From: Ascarosepion bandense
Lineage: Eukaryota > Mollusca > Cephalopoda > Sepiida > Sepiidae
Assembly: GCA_037127315.1 (NCBI GenBank)
Contig: JBBBDQ010001028.1
Coordinates: forward strand, 248,001 to 312,000
Direction of reading: 5' to 3'
DNA: 64,000 bases
Shown here: positions 24,439-35,164 of the stretch, one piece after another
Numbering within the stretch: the stretch's first letter is position 1
Layout of the letters: each line of letters begins with the position of its first letter
The notes under the pieces: model-generated
What the model was told of the DNA's origin: nothing
The model's input: the letters and a program-made list of their open reading frames with translations, nothing else
Databases searched by the model: none
Position numbers and translations under genes: made by a program

Positions 24439-24605
24439 AAGAAGAAGAACCTGAATTATGATAATAAAGATGTTTGTATAAAGTATAAGCCTTGTCTATA
24501 AAATTTAAATTTCTGAAAGTCATTCTAATACAAATCAATAAAATTACTATTATGTAGATGTACTATTCATTATTGAATTACTTTTTATATTACTTAATAA
24601 ATCAG

Positions 24606-25011
24606 GCAGATGTGCTTTGTGGTGCAGTGGATATCCGCTTGGGACAAGAAATCAGGGAGCCGAGTTCAAATTCCAGTTGAATTGCTTGAATTCATTTACA
24701 CACAAAGATGTGCATTGTAGTGTAGTGGATATCGACTCAGAATGACAAACTGGGGAGCTGAGTTCAAATTCCAGTTGAATTCATTGCATTCACTTACATA
24801 CAGATACCCTTGGGAAAGGTATTAATCCATCACTTCCCTCCAGTTATGGGTTAAATAATAGGACATATTGGGTTCTATAGCCTTGGCTATCAATCTACCA
24901 CAGAAAGTAATGGCAACTTGATGCGGGATAATCTTCTGCTCAGTCAGTCATGTCTCTTTTGAGACATGATCGCCCAAGCGTGTATCACATATGGCACTTA
25001 ACTGACTAACT
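24606..25011 (+). mobile_element. dimeric tRNA-derived SINE (copies 2 and 3)
   Basis: A first SINE head at 24606-24705 (A-box-like 'TGGTGCAGTGG', B-box 'GAGTTCAAATTCC') runs straight into a second, complete SINE at 24706-25011 with its own boxes and the usual body and ACTGACTAACTA tail. AATCAG at 24600-24605 and 25012-25017 flanks the pair, suggesting it inserted as one unit. No coding capacity. Confidence 0.8.
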
Positions 25012-25163
25012 AATCAGAGTAATTCAGATATTTTACAAATAAATTGAGGGTCCAGTTATCTCTTGTATGTGGTGAAATAAAAATAATTAAAAATTGTTTT
25101 TGCTTTGTTTTACTCACTTTTTTTTTTTTCCCAAATTTTTTTCAAGAAAACCAATGATTAATA

Positions 25164-25362
25164 ATGGGATCCAGAAGTTATGATGTAACTACACCAGTGC
25201 CTACAGCTGAGATCGCACCCATTGGACAGGCAACAAAGACATGGGTAGAGACCAGGCAAAATTGGAGCAAGAAGCTGGAATTTATTCTGGCTTGTGTTGG
25301 TTATTCTGTCGGACTTGGAAATGTTTGGAGATTTCCTTATCTCTGTTTTTCTAGTGGTGGAG
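25164..25362 (+). CDS. SLC6 transporter exon 1 (coding)
   Basis: Starts at ATG 25164, the first ATG after an in-frame TGA at 25155. Encodes 66 codons plus one base, with '[20 protein letters not shown]' leading into TM1. Donor is GAG|GTAAAT at 25363. A pyrimidine tract ending TTTTTTTCAAG before the ATG could be an acceptor for a 5' UTR exon further upstream. Confidence 0.9.
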
Positions 25363-28300
25363 GTAAATTTTGTTTTTTACTTTTTTAATTTGTCATAGAT
25401 TTATTTTTGGTTTAACTTCTAATTATTCATGGATTAATTATTGTCTTTATTTTTTTAATTTTCATTGATAGTAGCAGAATATTTAGAATGTACCTGTTGC
25501 AAATTGACTACAAAATGCTAATTTATTTTTAAGCTATTTATTTTTATAAATAGATTTGTTAATTATTATTTTCTTATTGTATTACAAATTACTAATAAAT
25601 AAATAAATAAATTTTAGATTTTAAATAAAGTTATTTAATTTTATTTTGTAATTTCTAGTTTTAATTATTTTTTATTTAATATTGGTTTATATTTTTACAA
25701 GTTTACAATTACCAAATTTTATTTTCTGTCATTCAAACAGATTTGACATTTCACTAATAAATAAACCTTATTTGCTTAAATTTTCTTAACCTTTAACTTT
25801 ACTGCAAAAAGTTATCTGAGAAAGATAGCAATGAAGAAGAGAATTAGCTTTTCTATCGGGAAACTTCTTGGTTTACTGTTATTTATAATAAATTCATAAA
25901 TGGCTAGACTCTTTAAATAAAGTTGTAAATAATTATTATTAATATCATTTGTATTTTATTATTTAACTTTAAAAATTTATTATTGAATGATATTATTACA
26001 TAAATAAAAGTGTATATAGATAATGAAAACTTGTTTATCATTTGAACCTAAAAAATTTGTAAATGTGATTCATCTGGCCAAATGATATATTATGAGCAGA
26101 GATACTGATAGGTACACATCCTGCATCCCTGACACATAAAAATCAAATCCATGAGCCCAAGGAACACACCTCAATTTTTCTATAATAAAAAAATGATGTA
26201 TGTGGATTCTCAGCTAAGTGGCAAAAAGTAGCTTTGTTTTATTTTGAACCAAAAATTTCCACCAAAAATATCATGAGAGAATTTACCTCCTTTTTTGTGT
26301 GTTTTCTTTTTTCTTACCCCTCACCATTTCAAACTAACTGTTGTCTAAAGTAACAATTCAACTGAAAACTGGAACCTGAACAGTTTTGTGAGAAGGTCTG
26401 TGAGATGAAATGAATTACATTGACTTTAGTTGTTTCATCAAAGAAAGCTTTCCCTGTGCCCTTCACCAGAGAAAAAATAAGTTGCTTTGAACTAATTTCT
26501 AACTTAAATAAATTCATTTTCTTCAAAATAATTTGGGGTCATCAAAAATAAACCTTACCAAGAACATTATTGGTGATGGATTAAAACCATGAGTACTAAC
26601 AACTCCTTCAAATAATCATATGTACAAAAGCCTTATGTTGTTGTTTTTGCGCCTAGAAGAAACATTTAAAAATAAATAAAACTTATCTTTTCTGTTAATT
26701 CACCCCAAAATAAAAAGCCCGGTAGCCAATAGGTACCTCCACTTATTTTCAAATTAAATTTTAAAAATAAAAAATTTTTCTTGAAGACTGTATTTACTAA
26801 TCAAAAATTGAAAAGTTTAATACAAATCGTCATGCCTTCGTATTTTTAAAATAAGTTGTCTTTTTTTTGTGTATTTGAAGTTTTTTTTTTTGTATGGTAA
26901 TTTCTGTGTGTACATTAAAAGGTCATTTGTTTCAAAGTTTCTTCCTCTTACAGGAAAAAAAAGAATTTGGACAATTTTTCAATTCTGGTTGCCATACACT
27001 TAATTGCATCTGACTGACTGCCATCACATGTCAAATATACAGGGAAAGGTCAGAAAAATCAACACTATGTTTAAGAAACAGTTTTATTTTAAATTTCATG
27101 CTATAAATAAGTAATACTTGTGTAAATCAGACTAATTTAACTTTAAATTTTTTAAGTTTCTAAAAATAACATGTCACAGATGTATATTTTATTTATGCAA
27201 GATTTTTAAAACTGATAATTAACTTTCATTTACAAATGTGTTGATCACTCAAAATGGCTCAAAAATTGAAAAAAAAACTCAAAATTATAGATCCCAATCA
27301 ATATAATTTCTGAGAGCATTTTGCTTACTGGAAATAGTAAATTTAATCATTTAGCTTTCAATTAAAACTAAAATAAAAGTTTCAAGAAAACTTTTTTATT
27401 TTTAAAAATTTAAAATTTAGGTATGGAAAATAAGTGGAGGTACCTAGTTTGGATCAATAGAATTTCCTGGGGACCCATTCAAATCAAATCCATGGGTCCA
27501 AGGACTCATTAAATTAAGAATCTATCAGCATCACTGTATGAGTATTCCATGTTCCACGACTGATACTTTCTAGCCAAGGTGTATTAACTGATGCATGCTA
27601 TTAATAACAAAGGTATTTTGGTCAGTGACTCTAAAAGTCCATAGAATGGAATGTATTTTCTGGTACATATGATGTATTATATGGTACATTGTCTGATAAG
27701 CTTAAGTAGCACCAAAATTGATGTATTCTAATGCAGTATCCTTTGCGGTTCTATTCTTGCATAACATGTGCATTTTGTATATCTTCCCAGAATTCAGCTG
27801 TTACTAGTATACTTTTTGCTACTGTTGTTGTAGAAAGATCTGAGTAGTTTCCACCTCAAAGATAGTAAAAATGTTTTAGCTACCAGCAATCATTATGCAG
27901 TCAAATGAAGCTAAACCCTGTCTGCATCTTACATTAGGGGAGGTTGAAACTTTAGAGCATCTAAGTGTTTGTCACTTCAGTTTATATAGAAATTAATGTA
28001 TCATAAAATTATTTTGATATTGTTTTTGTCTCTTTCAGGTGCCTTTCTTATTCCATTTTTCTTCATGTTAATCATCTGTGGTGTCCCATTAATGTACATG
28101 GAATTGGCTATTGGTCAGTATACCAGACAAGGACCTATAGGTGCCATTGCTAAACTCTGTCCATTCTTTAAAGGTAATTTTCTGTTCAATTATCTTTCTC
28201 TTTGATTGTATCTTGACAAGTAGATATTTACACAGACATTAGTATACATTACAAGAATGCATTCATCACTATAAACATGAAAGACTCCTCCTCTTCTGTG

Positions 28301-31006
28301 TATGCCATCTTTCAATGCTTGCATTAAAAATTATTGTTGCCAATTTTTAGTCTTATTTTGTGTTAATAATTCTTTAAAAAGTCTGAAACTTAAAGCTTTT
28401 GGTTTTTAATTTTATAATCTGTTATCATATTTACAGTTTACTCTAATACTGATTATGATTTATAAGTTTAATTTTAATTAGGGCTTTTACAGTGATGATT
28501 CTATTTTTTCAATGCTAAAAATGATTGCTTTTCAAAAACATATTAGAAATCTTAGATAATAATTATATTTAATATTTTTGTACTTAAACATTGATTTCTT
28601 CTGATTATTTAGTCCATTATTTTTGTTCACAGGTGCTGGTCTTGCTACAGTTGTCATCTCTTTCCTTTTCACTAGTTATTACAACATCATTATCACTTGG
28701 GCCTGTTATTACCTGTTCAGTTCATTTACCTCAGTATTGCCATGGACTCACTGCAAACATGATTGGAGCTCTCCTCTGTGTTGGGATGGAACTAGTGCTG
28801 CTGGCAATGAGTCCAATTTCATTCAACCAAACAACACTATTTCTCCAACTGAAAATTTTTTCATGTAATCATCTTTTATTTTTTTAGCTTTGTTCTTTAT
28901 TCTTGTGTGTCTCAAAATCTGATTTAAATAGAACTTAATTAAAGTTATTTGCATGTGTATATACTATTTTTAAACTTTTTGCAAAACTAATTTTCGTGTT
29001 ATTTGGGACATCACTGTGTTTAGATGCATTATGTTTTTATCTTCTTTCTTGTGTTTTTTCTATGGTAAAATATTCTTCATTACAGGTTTTACTCTACGTC
29101 TCCAAAATATATTAACTATTCTATTATTCTATTAGTGTAGAAGTTTATACTGTTTAATTACAATAAATTAAGTCAATCATTGAATCCAGTAGTCTCTCAG
29201 ATCAACTCCACAAAGTGTTTGGAATTTCTAATGTAGGACTAAAAATTCCGTTAGTGGGTTGATTTATATCTCTGTAGATTACCTGAATAATATATACCTA
29301 ATAAAGTCCAAAATATTGTGATAATGCCAACAGCAAAGATGAAGACAATATTTTGCATGTAAATAGTGTAAATAAGAATTGTTGGTAAAAATTTGGTTTT
29401 ACTTAAGATAAAATTTATTGAATTACTGTTAGCACAATTTTGCTGATTGGTGAAATATAGAAATAGTTGCAGCATATTTTAGATTGTTGTAAAATTATTC
29501 CTTGAGATTAATATTAAATTAATTAAATTTTAGAACAATCTTTTGCACAGTGTTAAAGAAACCTTTAAAATGGCTTTGAAACTTACTCATCACATTATTT
29601 GTGCAATTAGTCAACTATACAATGTCATTTCTTTAGAAAAAATTCAGGAGCTGGGAAAGTGGGTTCTATATGAACTTATGGAAAGATACATTGGTCAGTG
29701 TTCAAACATTCCCCTTTCTCTTCTTACTTGAAAGTCATTTTTGAACAAGTGATGAAAAATGAATTTATCACAAGAATACAAAATGTAAAAAGCATAGGCA
29801 AATCTATAGAATTTACAGAAGAAAAAGTTCTTTGGTAAGAGTTATGACTTGATAGAACTTACTGTTACTAAAGTGAGTAATTAGCTCATTTGAATAATTC
29901 ATTTGAATAGAAAAGAGCATGATAGTCAAGTCGTGACTTTTCTGCCCATTGCAAAGTCAACAAACAGCAATGGAACTGAAAAGTTCTTTCATTTAAAATG
30001 TATTCTTTAGACATTATTTTTCAATTATGACTTCTTTCACTTCATGTTATACTCATTTTATCCAGTTAAAAATTGTTAAATATTCCTCAAAACTAGAATT
30101 CTTCTTTTATGAAAAGTGATGTGGGTAAGCAAGAGAAAATACTTCAGTCACTGATATGTTATAAATTTATGTAAATAAAATGTTTTTGTTGGAAAAATGC
30201 TAGAAAGAATTAGATAAGCTTAAAATAGATGATTTTTGTTTCTCTTTCATCTTTCTAGTATTCTCTGCTTATACTTTATTCACTATAGGTATTTATAACA
30301 TACATAGCTTATTTTTTGTCCTTTCTTCAGATTAGCATATTCAAATAATATTTTGTAGATAAATGTGTCATTGCCTGCTGTGATGTCAAATCATAGCAGG
30401 CAATGACAGATTCATATGAAAAGAAACAGCATTTTTGCTTCTTCCTACTTTTTATTTTATGTTAAGCCCACATATTTTTAATTCTCATTTTTGTTATTTA
30501 TGCATTTCCTAATCCCTTTTACTTATCATAGAAAACATCAGCATTTCTGATATTTTTTTATTTTCATTTCATAAGAACATGAATTTAGCAAGCAAAGGTG
30601 ATATCAAATTATATTGGTCTGCTAATCGTTTGGATACATCTTCTCTCTCCTTAATAATATCACCATTTATAAAATAGTTCTATGATCACTGCTGACTTTT
30701 CATTAATCTTCCAGTTGATTATAGATAATTGTTGTTATCACAGTGGATCAGGATTACAACTTATATATTAATTTTCTATGAAACATTTCTGTATATAAAT
30801 TTTTTCAATAAGTAATTTACTTAATTTTATCTTTCTTTATTTTTTATCTATTAAGATTTCTTTTGTTTCCTAGGAATAATGTTCTGAAAAAAACTTCAGG
30901 AATAGAAAAGCAGGGAACCATCCGTTGGGAACTTGTTCTTTTGCTTATGTTTTGTTGGATTCTTGTCTACTTTTGTATATGGAAAGGTCCCAAAGGCACT
31001 GGAAAG
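25164..31006 (+). CDS. SLC6-family sodium-dependent transporter, N-terminal four exons (partial)
   Basis: The only host gene recognised. The four exons give about 232 residues: a short N-terminal tail, TM1 with the Na+/substrate site '[16 protein letters not shown]', TM2 '[11 protein letters not shown]', the '[12 protein letters not shown]' loop, TM3, then extracellular loop 2 with two cysteines (HCKHDW...PLCWDG, the usual disulfide) and NXS/T sites, and the start of the TM4 helix '[16 protein letters not shown]'. These plasma-membrane symporters use Na+ and usually Cl- to import GABA, glycine, taurine, creatine or amines. TM1 has Gly where monoamine transporters have Asp, which argues against an amine substrate. 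The exact substrate is unknown. All three introns are GT-AG with matching phases (1, 1, 2) and exon 4 ends in phase 0. The next exon was not found. Confidence 0.92.
25363..28038 (+). other. SLC6 intron 1
   Basis: 2.68 kb, GT...CAG. AT-rich; carries the 713-bp MITE-like element at 26732-27444. No other gene seen. Confidence 0.85.
26732..27444. mobile_element. MITE-like element with terminal inverted repeats
   Basis: Ends are 'GGTACCTCCACTTATTTTC' at 26732-26750 and its exact complement at 27426-27444, inside longer imperfect inverted arms of about 60-70 bp. TA lies on both sides (26730-26731, 27445-27446), fitting a TA target duplication as in mariner-type elements. There is no coding region. 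The interior matches the second half of the AT-rich repeats at 11940-13150 and 15750-16930. Confidence 0.78.
28039..28173 (+). CDS. SLC6 transporter exon 2
   Basis: Acceptor TTTCAG at 28038, donor AAAG|GTAATT at 28174, phase 1 at both ends. Encodes TM2 and the loop '[20 protein letters not shown]', with the conserved E-x3-GQYTxxG of the family. Confidence 0.93.
28633..28864 (+). CDS. SLC6 transporter exon 3
   Basis: Acceptor TTCACAG at 28632, donor CAT|GTAATC at 28865, ending in phase 2. Encodes TM3 ('[20 protein letters not shown]'), 'SSFTSVLPW', and loop 2 with HC...PLC cysteines and sites NES and NNT for possible N-glycosylation. Confidence 0.93.
28865..30873 (+). other. SLC6 intron 3
   Basis: 2.0 kb, GT...TAG, AT-rich. 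Contains a strong hairpin at 30366-30408; no gene or named repeat recognised. Confidence 0.85.
30366..30408. repeat. 19-bp-arm hairpin in intron 3
   Basis: Arms TGTCATTGCCTGCTGTGAT (30366-30384) and ATCATAGCAGGCAATGACA (30390-30408) pair with one G-T type mismatch around a 5-base loop. Confidence 0.85.
30874..31006 (+). CDS. SLC6 transporter exon 4
   Basis: Acceptor TTTCCTAG at 30873; one base completes the Met codon begun in exon 3. Encodes '[20 protein letters not shown]' and the helix '[17 protein letters not shown]', ending phase 0 at AAAG|GTAATT (31007). The family continues with a block like VVYFTATxPY, which I could not find downstream. Confidence 0.92.
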
Positions 31007-31499
31007 GTAATTCTTACTGATATCTTAAAATTAACACTAAGATATTACTATTACATACCAGAGTGTGTGATTTTAACAAAGTATTTTGTCATGATTACTT
31101 TTAGGATAATCATGATTATTATTATATTACAATATAATTTACAATTACAATACAACTACCATTGCTCTTATATCAAGTAATGTTCCATTCACAAAAAGTG
31201 ATGGGAATTTTTGTGAATTAATATATTTTTTCTTCATATATAAATCATAAATCTTGCTTTATATGTTTGTTTATTTCTTTAAAATTTTAATCAGCAATCA
31301 GTAATTTAAACTGATTGAATAGATGCTTATGTTAATTCACATAATCAACATGATGGCTTCCTTCCTGATACTATGACTGATAGTTTCCAGCCATTTAGCT
31401 CCAACCAATTAGGAATGGCAATAAAAGCTTTTCGAAAGTATGAGGTTAATGCCACATTCCTTCATCTTTTTGTGTGAGATGACATCCACAATTGCATCA
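31007..31499. other. start of SLC6 intron 4, no gene seen
   Basis: AT-rich, no repeat identified. The intron, if the gene is intact, runs beyond the window. Confidence 0.5.
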
Positions 31500-32070
31500 T
31501 ATTGTTGGCAAAATGCACGAACTTGCTGACCTTGTGAACTCAGCACCTAGGCTATTCATGTTCACCATTGTTCTTTGTATTCCACTCTTATCACTCATTT
31601 TTGAAGGTCTTTTTTCATCATTGCCACACAATCTTCCAAGGTAAGCAAAAGTATATCCCAGAGGTTGAATCCCTTTTTTGATGTTTCACATGTGGATTCC
31701 ATATTCAGCCAGAGCTTTCATGTTGACTTCCTTGGACAATTTTATGATTTTGTTTTTGTCCACAGTGAAGATTGAAAAAATTCTAACTTTCACAATTTTC
31801 AATTCTTTCGTATCTACAAGTACCCCATCAGATTTAATCAGATGCACATGTTTTTGTAACTTATCTTATTTTGAAAACTTTTATAGCATTTATAAAGCAT
31901 GGACAAGGTGAGTTCCTGTTTTTCAGAGTTGCTTCAAATGTAGCTCCCTTGTATGTTGCTGTTTCCATCTGATTTATTTTTGTGGGTCTTTCTTTGATCA
32001 CTGTCCTTTTTTTATTTGGGGTTTGAAAAAGGGCCTTTATAGCCTCATTCATCAGTACAAGGCAAAGCAC
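31500..32070 (-). pseudogene. possible LINE RT thumb-region remnant
   Basis: Minus strand 32070-31861 has an open stretch 'LCLVLMNEAIKALFQTPNKK' and 31780-31590 gives, over frames, 'ALAEYGIHM' then 'GYTFAYLGRLCGNDEK'. The YLG....ND pattern is that of the RT thumb ('FxYLGSxVxxDG') in RTE/CR1-type elements. The clade cannot be given, and it does not match the other LINEs here. Confidence 0.35.
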
Positions 32071-32080
32071 GATAAACTTT

Positions 32081-32102
32081 CAATATATATATATATATAT
32101 AC
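32081..32102. repeat. (AT)n microsatellite
   Basis: About ten AT units. Confidence 0.9.
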
Positions 32103-32225
32103 AGATGTATGAAAAGTACAGCAAACTCTCACAAATTCAAATGACTACATATCGGTACTTCTAGATCCTGATCTTTTATATCTTCTTGCCTATCATCAGA
32201 ATTGAAGATACTAGTCTTCTAGAGA

Positions 32226-32930
32226 TCAACACCTGTACCTCTTTGGCCTCACTCTCTCAACCAACCCCAAATAGAATGACTACATTAAATCTATAGCTGC
32301 ATCTATTGCTAGGAAGATTGGGTTGCTGTGTCAGGCTAGGAAGTTTTTCACATCAGAATACATTTCGCACATTTATAAATATACCATTCATCCGTGCATT
32401 GAATGCTGTTACTATATCTGGCTGAGTGCTACTGCTGTTCATCTCGTGGTTCTTGACAAAATCCAAAGGAGGATCTGCAATATAATTGATCCTGACTTGG
32501 CAGCTCACCACCAGTCACTTTCTTCCCAATGTGATGTGGCTTTTCTCTAACTTTTCTACAAGTATTTTCATGGAAACTGCTCTGACAAGCTTTTTTTCCT
32601 AATTCCCAAACCACATGTATTTACATGTACTACTAGATTGATATCAAGGTCTCACCCTTTTATTGTCAAAATAATTAAATTTAAATACCTTTTCTACCCT
32701 ACTAGTTTCTTTTCTTGCACTTTCCATTTGTGAAACTTCTTTCCAATTGCTTGCTTCCCTGATAGCTACCATCTCGAAAAGTTTAAATGCAACGTCAATT
32801 ACTATCTTCTTGATTCCTACCAATCTCCTACTTTCTTCAACATCTCCAGTACTCTTTTTTTCTCTCACTGTAACCCCTATGCACTAGTGGCAGTCCTGCC
32901 TTGCTTGGGGTGAAATGATTATAAAAAAAA
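32226..32930 (+). pseudogene. CR1-like LINE, 3' end fragment
   Basis: Matches 52910-53653 of the other CR1 copy. Encodes 'RKFFTSEYISHIYKYTIHPC' followed by 'ECCYYIW' and 'LDKIQRRICNIIDPDLA', the C-terminal domain after the RT. The 3' end shares 'GCCTTGCTTGGGGTGAAATG' and an ATTA/A-rich tail at about 32900-32930. Strongly 5'-truncated, typical of LINE insertion. Frameshifted and with stops. Confidence 0.82.
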
Positions 32931-32944
32931 ATTTAATTTGTTCA

Positions 32945-33165
32945 CATGTAGCCTATCACCAGTTTTCTGTTACAAATGACAGAATGAATCTTCCCCAGTT
33001 TTTTCTTTTTCTTTTTTTTGTATCTGCAGGTGCAAGACCTCAGCCTTTTTTTAAGGTAAATGGATTTCTTCTGCATGCTCCTCAATGATGTCACTGTCAA
33101 CAAAGTTGCTTTACTAATGGGTGACATCCGTACATACACTACTCCAGGTGTCACTGACCACATTG
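32945..33165 (-). pseudogene. gag fragment related to element D
   Basis: Minus strand 33095-33035 reads 'SMQKKSIYLKKRLRSCTCRY'. The same 'MQKKS-YxK' block occurs at about 60450-60400 on the minus strand, and DNA around it is alike ('GGATTTCTTCTGCAT'). So this is probably a short gag N-terminal piece of that family. Confidence 0.45.
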
Positions 33166-33175
33166 CTCTTTTTTA

Positions 33176-35164
33176 GGAGTTAATGCTTCTATGCAGTAGC
33201 CCTGTTGGTGGAGCTCCAGAATTTGTCAACTGCACCTCTGCAGAGGCTAAAAGTCCCTCATTGGGGTCACCTGTTGCCCATGTCGTCTGGGGATGGGATC
33301 CTGGTGATTGAGTAGGCCATGCCCCAGGTGCAAAGAGGTCATGGCCATGCAACACATCACTTTGGCCCTTACCTGGGCTAGACAGACAGTTGGAGAGGCC
33401 TGATCCGATCAATCGGCTAGTCACACCAAGCCCAAATACTTACCCACATAAAAAACCATCTATCTCAAACAACATAAACCATCAAGCGTTACACAAAACC
33501 TGTCCGACTCTAAACTACAAACAAGAGATAGATCATAAATAAGGCAGTGGCAAGGGTCAATCTACTAGTAAGGAAAAGCCATTACAGATAAGGATTTTAA
33601 CTGACATTTTTATCAAAAATGGGTTGGAAAAACAAAGTGAAACCTGAAATGCTAGCAGCCACTTAATAGTGTTCCTTGTATCCCTGGGATAATAATGCAA
33701 ATGGGTTTTCCCCCAATATCTCCCACTGATGAGCTCCATGGAGGGTGGGGAACAAAGAAAGTGAAATTTTCAAATAAATGAAACTTATGGCAACTAATAA
33801 AAACAAAAGACTTCATATTGAAGACAGTCAGACAATGAACTTGATCAAAAGCTGTTTCTTAGATTTATTGTCTTAGAGTCAACAGAGAACACCCCAATCT
33901 CTATGTTGTCTTCATTCATTATCGAAAAAATAATGAGATCTATAATAAAAACATTATCAATAAAAAAAAATAAACTAAGGAACAAAACCATTTTAGAAGT
34001 TCCAAATAAAACTTCAGCAAATATGTTACTGAAGCAAAACCATTTTTCTAATCTTAAGATAAAATCCTACTCCCACACTTCTTTGAACTCCTCAAAGGGT
34101 GTGGTAAAAAGCCCAGATCTCTCCCTCTGCATGCTGAATGAAATAAAAAAACAACCTAAAGAAACAAGGTGTTACAGATGCCCAAAGAATATAGATAAAA
34201 AAAAAACAACCAAATGACTCCAACAAACACTTACATTTTAAGTTTCAACACCCAAAAACCTCCTATTGAAATAAAAATTGGATATCTAATAGAAAAAGTG
34301 GAAGTATACATACCAAACCCTCTGAGATGCCACAACTGCCAAAAGTTTAGGCACCACAAGGGAAGATGTACCAAACCACCAACATGTAAAGGCTGTGGAG
34401 AAATTTGGGATCACATTGACTGCGAACCACCATTAAAACGTGCAAACTGCAAACAAAATCATGCAGCAGACTCAAAAGAATGTGAAGTCTGGAAGAAAGA
34501 AAAAATACTCTCAATCAAACACTCTAAACCTATCATACCCGGAGGCAAGAAGGATAGTTGAGAGTTCTCTGAATGCATCATCATATGCAAATATAGCCAG
34601 AATAACAGACAACTAAATTCAAAGACAAGAAACAACACAAAAAAATCTGTAAAATCTGGTTAAATAACTAAGATCACTACTGGAAATACTAAACAAAAAT
34701 TTAATTAGTTCAACAACTAGATCCAATACTGAATCAGATCTAAAGGAAAATCCCCAATCCCAGATAGGTGAAACCAAAGATGTTACAAACCAAACAAAAT
34801 TACAGTCCAAGCAACAGTAAATGCCAATCCTCCCCATCACCACTAATAAATTTAATAACCCCTTGCCTCCAAAAATGAAATCTCCTTTGAAGAATCAACA
34901 CAACAAAAAGAAAACAGAAATTGTACTAATTGAAAATGAAAACAAATTCTAACTGATGGAAACCAAGAGCCAGGAAAGACATTCAAGACAGAGAAATTTA
35001 AAAAGCCCCAACAAAACAAATCAAAAACAATCATTCCTTCTCAAACAAGGGAATGGTCTTCATCCAAACTAAGATCAATAAACAAATCAAAGGAAAAAAC
35101 CAAAGGAACATCCCCCAATAAACAAGCAGAATCAAAAGAAATCCAGGGGCCAAAACATAACTAA
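33176..35164 (+). mobile_element. I-type LINE, 5' region and ORF1 (first segment)
   Basis: 33176-33450 is less AT-rich and looks like a 5' UTR. A gag-like ORF1 follows at 33903-34561. The tail to 35164 is lysine/asparagine/serine-rich with stops and ends where the LTR of copy B starts. ORF2 of the same kind of LINE appears at 51691, so copy B and the R2-type LINE probably lie inside one I-type element. That linkage is inference. Confidence 0.6.
33903..34561 (+). pseudogene. I-type LINE ORF1 (zinc-knuckle nucleic-acid-binding protein)
   Basis: Two overlapping pieces in different frames (33903-34217; 34214-34561), joined by a frameshift near 34200. The second has the conserved lead-in 'IEIKIGYLIEKVEVYIPNPL' and knuckles: 'CHNCQKFRHHKGRC' (CX2CX4HX4C, intact), 'CKGCGEIWDHIDC' (altered spacing) and 'CKQNHAADSKEC'. 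ORF1 proteins of I/Jockey-type LINEs bind the element RNA. Broken, so not functional. Confidence 0.72.

Larger units (their letters stand above)
21480..24450 (+). mobile_element. RTE-type LINE, nearly full length
   Basis: A single-ORF LINE with APE endonuclease then RT, ending in a (GAA)n tail at 24437-24450 with no poly(A). The 5' limit is uncertain; sequence from about 21480 is distinctly less AT-rich than upstream and leads into the ORF. There are few breaks relative to other elements here, so it may be one of the younger insertions. A second, older copy is at 13273-15060 on the other strand. RTE clade assignment rests on the endonuclease-RT arrangement, short length and simple-repeat tail. 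Confidence 0.85.

Noticed and set aside
24606..24710. possible functional tRNA gene
   Set aside because: Boxes are tRNA-like but no cloverleaf closes, and the unit is a repeat found four times.
34619..35034. minus-strand open frames
   Set aside because: Antisense of the A-rich ORF1 tail of the I-type LINE; low complexity.
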